In this document: one piece after another, positions 60,172-64,000 of the stretch | How positions within the stretch are numbered: the first letter of the stretch is position 1 | Layout: every line of letters begins with the position of its first letter | Origin: Pandoraea sp. PE-S2T-3 | GTDB taxonomy: Bacteria; Pseudomonadota; Gammaproteobacteria; Burkholderiales; Burkholderiaceae | Direction of reading: 5' to 3' | Assembly (NCBI RefSeq): GCF_002179965.1 | Contig: NZ_NGUQ01000014.1 | Span: forward strand, 489,350 to 553,349 | Length of the DNA stretch: 64,000 bases | Translations under genes and position numbers: made by a program | Notes under the pieces: generated by a model | The model's database searches: none | What the model saw: only the letters and a program-made list of their open reading frames with translations | Told to the model about the DNA's origin: nothing

Positions 60172-61371
60172 ATGATCGTTACAAATATGACGCAAAAAAC
60201 CTCCATGCCACCGGTCGTGTACTTATTAGGACTCACCGTCTTTGCCATGACCACGGCGGAATTCATGGTCGCCGGCATGATGCCCGCGCTGGCCCATGCG
60301 ATGAACGTCGGCATTGGCGACATCGGCAACCTGATCTCGCTCTATGCACTGGGCATGACCATCGGCGGCCCGGTGCTCACCGCCCTCCTGCTCGCCTTGC
60401 GCACGCCGCATAAGCAAGCGCTCGTCTGGCTGCTCGTCATCAACGTGGCAGGCGGTGTGCTCGCGGCCGTTGCCACGCGCTATGAGGTGATGGCACTCGC
60501 TCGCATCATCATGGGCGTCGCCAGTTCCGCCACGTTCGGTGTCGCGCTCACGCTGTGCGCCGACCTCGTCGCGCCGTCGGTGCGCGGCCGTGCCGCGTCG
60601 TTCGTACTCGGCGGCCTGATGTTCTCGCCCGTCGTGGGCGTGCCGCTCACGGCGTTCATCGAGCAGCACTTCGGCTGGCGCGCCAGCTTCTGGCTGGTGG
60701 CCGTACTCGCCGCCCTTTGCACCGTGGCGGTCGCGCTGTGGGCACCGGCCACCGAGAAGCGCGAAACGGTCAGCCTCGCGGCCGAATTCCGTTCACTGCT
60801 CAATCGTCCGCTGTGGGCCGCCTTCATCACGAGCGGCCTGATCATCGGCGCAACCTTCGCCGCGTTCAGCTACTTCTCGCCGATCTTCCTGAACGTCGCT
60901 GGCGTTTCCGCTGCCACGATTCCGAATCTGCTCGCGATGTACGGCATCGCCAACATCATCGGCAATGCCGTGACGGGCCGGTTTGCTGACCGCCATACGC
61001 TCACCGTGCTGGTTGTCGGCCTGAGCGTGCTGGCACTCGCGTTGGTCAGTTTCGCCCTGTGGGCAGACATCACGCCCGTGGGGATTGCCGCGTTTGCCGC
61101 CATCGGTCTGACCGGCGTGTCGCTCAACCCCGCCATGGTCGCGCGAGTGATGCGCGCCGCCGCGCCGGGGCCGCTCGTCAATACGATGCACACCTCCGTG
61201 ATCACGGCAGGTCTCGCGTTCGGCACGTGGGCAGGCGGCTCCGCGATCGACGCGGGCTACGGCATGCGCGCGCCGCTCTGGATCGGCGCCGCCATGGCTG
61301 CCATCGGTCTCGCCAGCCTGCTGCCGTATCTGCGCAGCGGCCTTGCACAAACCGCTGACGCGACCTGCTGA
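60172..61371 (+). CDS. MFS transporter of the DHA1/AraJ-like group
   Basis: A 399-residue carrier with about 12 membrane segments. AEFMVAGMMPALAHAMNV in the first helix and loop is typical of the AraJ/YdhP branch, as is GWRASFWLVAVLAAL in helix 6. Such proteins export sugars, nucleosides or drugs. The TetR gene just upstream on the same strand is its likely regulator. A shorter start at ATG 60187 (MTQKTS) is possible; I keep ATG 60172. Confidence 0.9.
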   Translation: MIVTNMTQKTSMPPVVYLLGLTVFAMTTAEFMVAGMMPALAHAMNVGIGDIGNLISLYALGMTIGGPVLTALLLALRTPHKQALVWLLVINVAGGVLAAVATRYEVMALARIIMGVASSATFGVALTLCADLVAPSVRGRAASFVLGGLMFSPVVGVPLTAFIEQHFGWRASFWLVAVLAALCTVAVALWAPATEKRETVSLAAEFRSLLNRPLWAAFITSGLIIGATFAAFSYFSPIFLNVAGVSAATIPNLLAMYGIANIIGNAVTGRFADRHTLTVLVVGLSVLALALVSFALWADITPVGIAAFAAIGLTGVSLNPAMVARVMRAAAPGPLVNTMHTSVITAGLAFGTWAGGSAIDAGYGMRAPLWIGAAMAAIGLASLLPYLRSGLAQTADATC

Positions 61372-61652
61372 ACGCGTTCGCCGTCAGGCGTCACACCGTC
61401 TCCGGGCTCGCCTCGCCCGCCGCTTCCACCTCGCGGCGGAGATACGCCCAGAGACGGTTCGGCACCGGTCCGTGCGGGCCATCGGCACGCCGCCAGTCAG
61501 CACCCACTCTCCGTTCACCACCGACCGTTGTGCGCGATAGATCCCGCGTCACGAGAGCGTCATGAGTATCGTCGGCACGGGCGGCGAACCTCAACCCGGA
61601 GGTGCCGGGGGCCGCGCAGTGTAAACTGCTGGGTTTTTGACCCCCCAGTGGA

Positions 61653-62459
61653 ATGGTGCAAGTGCCCCGGCGTCCCGTAATCAGCGCCCCGACACTCATA
61701 CGCTCGCTGGCCCGTCTGAGCACGTTCACGCCGCCTGAGGCCGCGCCGTCGCTCTCGGACCGCATGAGTGAGTGGCTGGGCTGGACCGACGCCATCGCCC
61801 TGTCGTCGGCTCTCAAAGCCTCCTCGCCGGCCGAAACGCCCGGCGGGCGCACGGCCGCCCCGGCTTCGGCCAGCGGCAGCCGGGAATTGGCACGCGTACG
61901 CACGGACCTCGCCGCCGCCATCGCCCGCGATTGCGGTCTAGCCGCCGCCCCCGGCGGGCAAATTCGGGCAATGAGCGCCGCCGAGCGTCAACGGGCCGCC
62001 TCGTTTGCCGAGTTTCCCGCCTATCGGCAGCGCTACGCCACGTCGCAACAGACCATGGACACGTCCATCGGCGCGCTGCGCACCCGCATGCGCGCACAGC
62101 TGGCGTTGATGTCGCCAGACGCCGCCCGGCTGGCCAGCGTCGATGCCGTCATGGAGCGCGTGCTGGGCGCCCGCGAGCGCACGTTGCTCGCCAGCGTGCC
62201 GAACCTGCTCGAAGGCCATTTCGTGAAGTTGCGCGATACCGAGCAGGCCGCGCTGGCCGCACCGCGCGTGCCCGGTGCACCGCCGCTCGCCCCGGCAGGC
62301 ACGTGGCTCGACACTTTCCACCGGGACATGCAGAGCATCCTGCTCGCAGAACTCGATATCCGCCTTCAACCGCTTGAAGGGCTGCTCGCCGCCCAACTCG
62401 CGATTGAACCCGGCGAAAACGTTAGTGAACCCGGACAACATGAATCGTTACCTCGTTGA
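61653..62459 (+). CDS. DUF3348-family protein
   Basis: A 268-residue soluble protein without signal peptide. It begins VPRRPVISAPTLIRSLARL, the start of the Burkholderiales DUF3348 family, and has an Arg-rich helical middle (about 85-195) and a C-terminal helix. Its last 20 bases overlap the start of the MotA/ExbB-like gene, so the two are coupled. DUF3348 has no known function; its repeated pairing with a stator-like protein suggests a cytosolic partner. Confidence 0.88.
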   Translation: MVQVPRRPVISAPTLIRSLARLSTFTPPEAAPSLSDRMSEWLGWTDAIALSSALKASSPAETPGGRTAAPASASGSRELARVRTDLAAAIARDCGLAAAPGGQIRAMSAAERQRAASFAEFPAYRQRYATSQQTMDTSIGALRTRMRAQLALMSPDAARLASVDAVMERVLGARERTLLASVPNLLEGHFVKLRDTEQAALAAPRVPGAPPLAPAGTWLDTFHRDMQSILLAELDIRLQPLEGLLAAQLAIEPGENVSEPGQHESLPR

Positions 62460-64000
62460 TCTCGTCGCCTTTGTCGCCGGACTGGCCGTTGTCGGCTGGA
62501 TCGCCATCGGCTATGCCGGCACCAACACCCTCGCGCTGGCCGTCACCCTGGTCATCGCCGCCGTCTATCTGTTCGGCGCCCTTGAACTCAAACGCTTTCA
62601 TCAGTCTTCCAACGCGCTAGCAAAGGCGGTTGGCGAACTGAATACGCCGCCGACGTCGCTGCCGTCGTGGCTCGACACGCTGCCCGCCGGCCTGCGCACC
62701 GCCGTGCGCCTGCGCGTGGAAGGCGAGCGCGTCGGCCTGCCCGGCCCGGCGCTCACGCCCTATCTCGTCGGCCTGCTCGTGCTGCTCGGCATGCTCGGCA
62801 CGTTCCTCGGCATGGCGGCAACGCTGCGCGGCACCGGTATCGCCCTCGAAGGCGCGACCGACCTGCAAGCCATTCGTGCGTCGCTTGCCTCGCCGGTCAA
62901 GGGCCTCGGTTTTGCCTTCGGCACCTCGGTCGCCGGTGTCGCCACATCGGCCATGCTCGGCCTGCTCGCCGCGCTCGCCCGCAAGCAGCGCGCGCAAGTC
63001 GTGCAATCGCTCGACGCGCGCATTGTCACGACGCTGCGCGGCTTCTCGCAGCAACATCAGCGCGAAACCACGCTGCAACTGCTCCAGCAGCAAGCCGCGG
63101 TAATGCCCGCGTTGGTCGACCGTCTGCAAGACATGATGGCCGCCATGGAGCGCCAGAGTCAGGGCCTCGGCGAACGGCTCGTGGCGAATCAGGATGCCTT
63201 GCACGCCCGCACGGATGCCTCGTACGCGCAGCTCACAAACGCGATGCAGCAGTATCTGAAAGACAGCGTGACGACTACGGCCACCGCCGCCGGTGCCGCG
63301 ATTCGCCCCGAAGTCGAAGCGACGATGGCCAGTCTGGCGCGCGAGACGGCGTCGTGGCACCAGACGGTGTCGTCCGCCATGCAAGACCGCATGGACGGCT
63401 TGTCCGATCGCTTCGAAGCGACGACGTCGCGCGTGGCGAATGTCTGGAAGGATTCGCTCGATGCGCAGTTGCGCACCAACGAGTCGCTCGCGATCGATCT
63501 GCGTGGCGCGCTCGGCGAATTCGCGCAGACGTTCGAGACACGCTCGGCGCGACTCGTCGACGACGTTGCCACCCGACTCGAAAGCGCAACCGGTCAGGTC
63601 AGCGCGGCGCACGCCGGTGTGGCGCAAACATGGGAAGCCTCGCTCGCGGCGCAGCAACGCACCAGCGATGCGCTCGCGAAGGAACTCGGCGCGACACTCA
63701 CACAGTTCGCACAAACTTTCGAAACTCGCTCTGCGGGGTTGTTGGCCGACGTGACCACGCGCCTCGATAACGCCACCGGCAGCATCGCCACCGCGCAGAC
63801 GACTGTCGCGCAGGCTTGGGAGCAAGCGCTTGCGCAGCAGCAAAGCGCGCACAACGCGCTCACGCAAGACCTCGGTGTGGCGCTGGAACGATTCGCACAA
63901 ACCTTTGAAGCGCGTTCGACGGCGTTGCTCGGCGACGTGGCGGTGAAGCTCGATACGACCAGCGGCAATGTGTCCGGCGCGCACGAGCGTGTGGCGCAAG
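62440..64000 (+). CDS. DUF802/MotA-TolQ-ExbB-like membrane protein (cut by window edge)
   Basis: The first 520 codons are present; the gene continues past the window. TM segments are at about 5-25, 30-48, 105-127 and 154-180. The stretch VLLGMLGTFLGMAATLRGTG and then PVKGLGFAFGTSVAGVATSAMLGLLAALA is the MotA/TolQ/ExbB proton-channel signature, with conserved Thr/Ser in the third and fourth helices. From about 190 a long helical, Gln/Ala-rich tail follows. Residues 361-422, 423-484 and 485 onward are tandem repeats of exactly 62 residues, each opening FAQTFE (63520-63705, 63706-63891, 63892-). This repeat is what Pfam calls DUF802. The tail is like the long ZorA tail. From memory, the neighbours in other genomes include DUF2894 and an OmpA/MotB-like protein. 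Confidence 0.88.
   Translation, partial: MNRYLVDLVAFVAGLAVVGWIAIGYAGTNTLALAVTLVIAAVYLFGALELKRFHQSSNALAKAVGELNTPPTSLPSWLDTLPAGLRTAVRLRVEGERVGLPGPALTPYLVGLLVLLGMLGTFLGMAATLRGTGIALEGATDLQAIRASLASPVKGLGFAFGTSVAGVATSAMLGLLAALARKQRAQVVQSLDARIVTTLRGFSQQHQRETTLQLLQQQAAVMPALVDRLQDMMAAMERQSQGLGERLVANQDALHARTDASYAQLTNAMQQYLKDSVTTTATAAGAAIRPEVEATMASLARETASWHQTVSSAMQDRMDGLSDRFEATTSRVANVWKDSLDAQLRTNESLAIDLRGALGEFAQTFETRSARLVDDVATRLESATGQVSAAHAGVAQTWEASLAAQQRTSDALAKELGATLTQFAQTFETRSAGLLADVTTRLDNATGSIATAQTTVAQAWEQALAQQQSAHNALTQDLGVALERFAQTFEARSTALLGDVAVKLDTTSGNVSGAHERVAQ
63520..64000 (+). repeat. Tandem 186-base (62-residue) repeats in the tail of the stator-like protein
   Basis: Unit boundaries are at 63520, 63706 and 63892, each starting with the codons for FAQTFE. 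The first two copies share most heptad positions; the third is cut at the window edge. A degenerate half-copy lies before 63520 (residues about 320-360). The spacing is exact, with no indels in the two full units. Confidence 0.93.

Noticed and set aside
61372..61652. Possible minus-strand gene remnant ending near 61391 (tail reading like RLWAYLRREVEAAGE)
   Set aside because: The tail looks protein-like, but the frame soon enters the antisense of the DUF3348 gene and no start or domain can be given. It may be a decayed gene end, but I cannot support it.
1..64000. CRISPR array, insertion sequence, prophage or integron
   Set aside because: No regularly spaced direct repeats, transposase, integrase or phage structural genes are visible. 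The tRNA-Gly has no integrase next to it and I see no repeated copy of its 3' end.

Overview
The window is GC-rich, densely coded chromosomal DNA from a beta-proteobacterium. The gene content (a DUF4148 protein, the DUF3348-DUF802 pair, mmsAB, a large autotransporter, many LysR/AraC/TetR regulators next to transporters) suggests Burkholderiales, most likely Burkholderiaceae such as Pandoraea. That genus guess is inference; there is no rRNA here to test it. I see no insertion sequence, prophage, integrase, CRISPR array or replication origin. The only RNA gene I can name is tRNA-Gly(CCC) at 59200-59273.

Layout. 1-114 is the tail of an AraC-type regulator. 318-6941 holds formaldehyde oxidation (frmA), a PiT phosphate transporter, an SH3-domain secreted protein with a Pro/Gly-rich tail, an amino-acid permease and a cupin. 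6945-8653 holds a small membrane protein divergent from an MmyB-like regulator, plus another small membrane protein. 8865-11500 is a kefF-kefC potassium efflux operon. 11615-16925 holds a ferritin-like protein, a three-repeat DUF4148 protein, an ArsR regulator overlapping a double-START-domain protein, a bestrophin and a small lipoprotein. 17029-21982 is valine catabolism (mmsA, mmsB) with an orphan branched-chain-type binding protein and a divergent LysR regulator; a clean palindrome lies in that divergent region. 21985-30446 is a series of regulator/transporter/enzyme pairs (LysR-MFS, NAT, GFA, glyoxalase-like, zapE, LysR-quinone reductase, LysE).

30693-32125 is a pair of exported proteins, one with a 3D domain. 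It is followed by a variant CPBP protein, a Tat-exported metallophosphoesterase, an MHS transporter, an isonitrile-hydratase-like enzyme and its divergent GlxA-type regulator. 37684-40995 is an AraC regulator divergent from a TonB-dependent siderophore receptor with a strong Fur-box match. 41190-43139 has a coiled-coil lipoprotein, a canonical CPBP protease and a 35-residue small ORF. 43196-48866 looks like a catabolic unit: SDR, TetR, class II aldolase, MFS and acyl-CoA ligase, with two near-identical TetR-type operators. 49017-53956 holds a PPOX flavoprotein, a 1007-residue autotransporter and an RlmN/Cfr-type radical SAM enzyme. 54183-59098 is an envelope island of lipoproteins and low-complexity secreted proteins around an 826-base gap. 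A TetR/MFS pair follows the tRNA.

The most notable locus runs off the right edge: a DUF3348 protein (61653-62459) overlapping the start of a MotA/TolQ/ExbB-like membrane protein (62440 onward). That protein's long cytoplasmic tail is built of exact 62-residue tandem repeats. It looks like the stator half of an uncharacterised ion-driven envelope machine.
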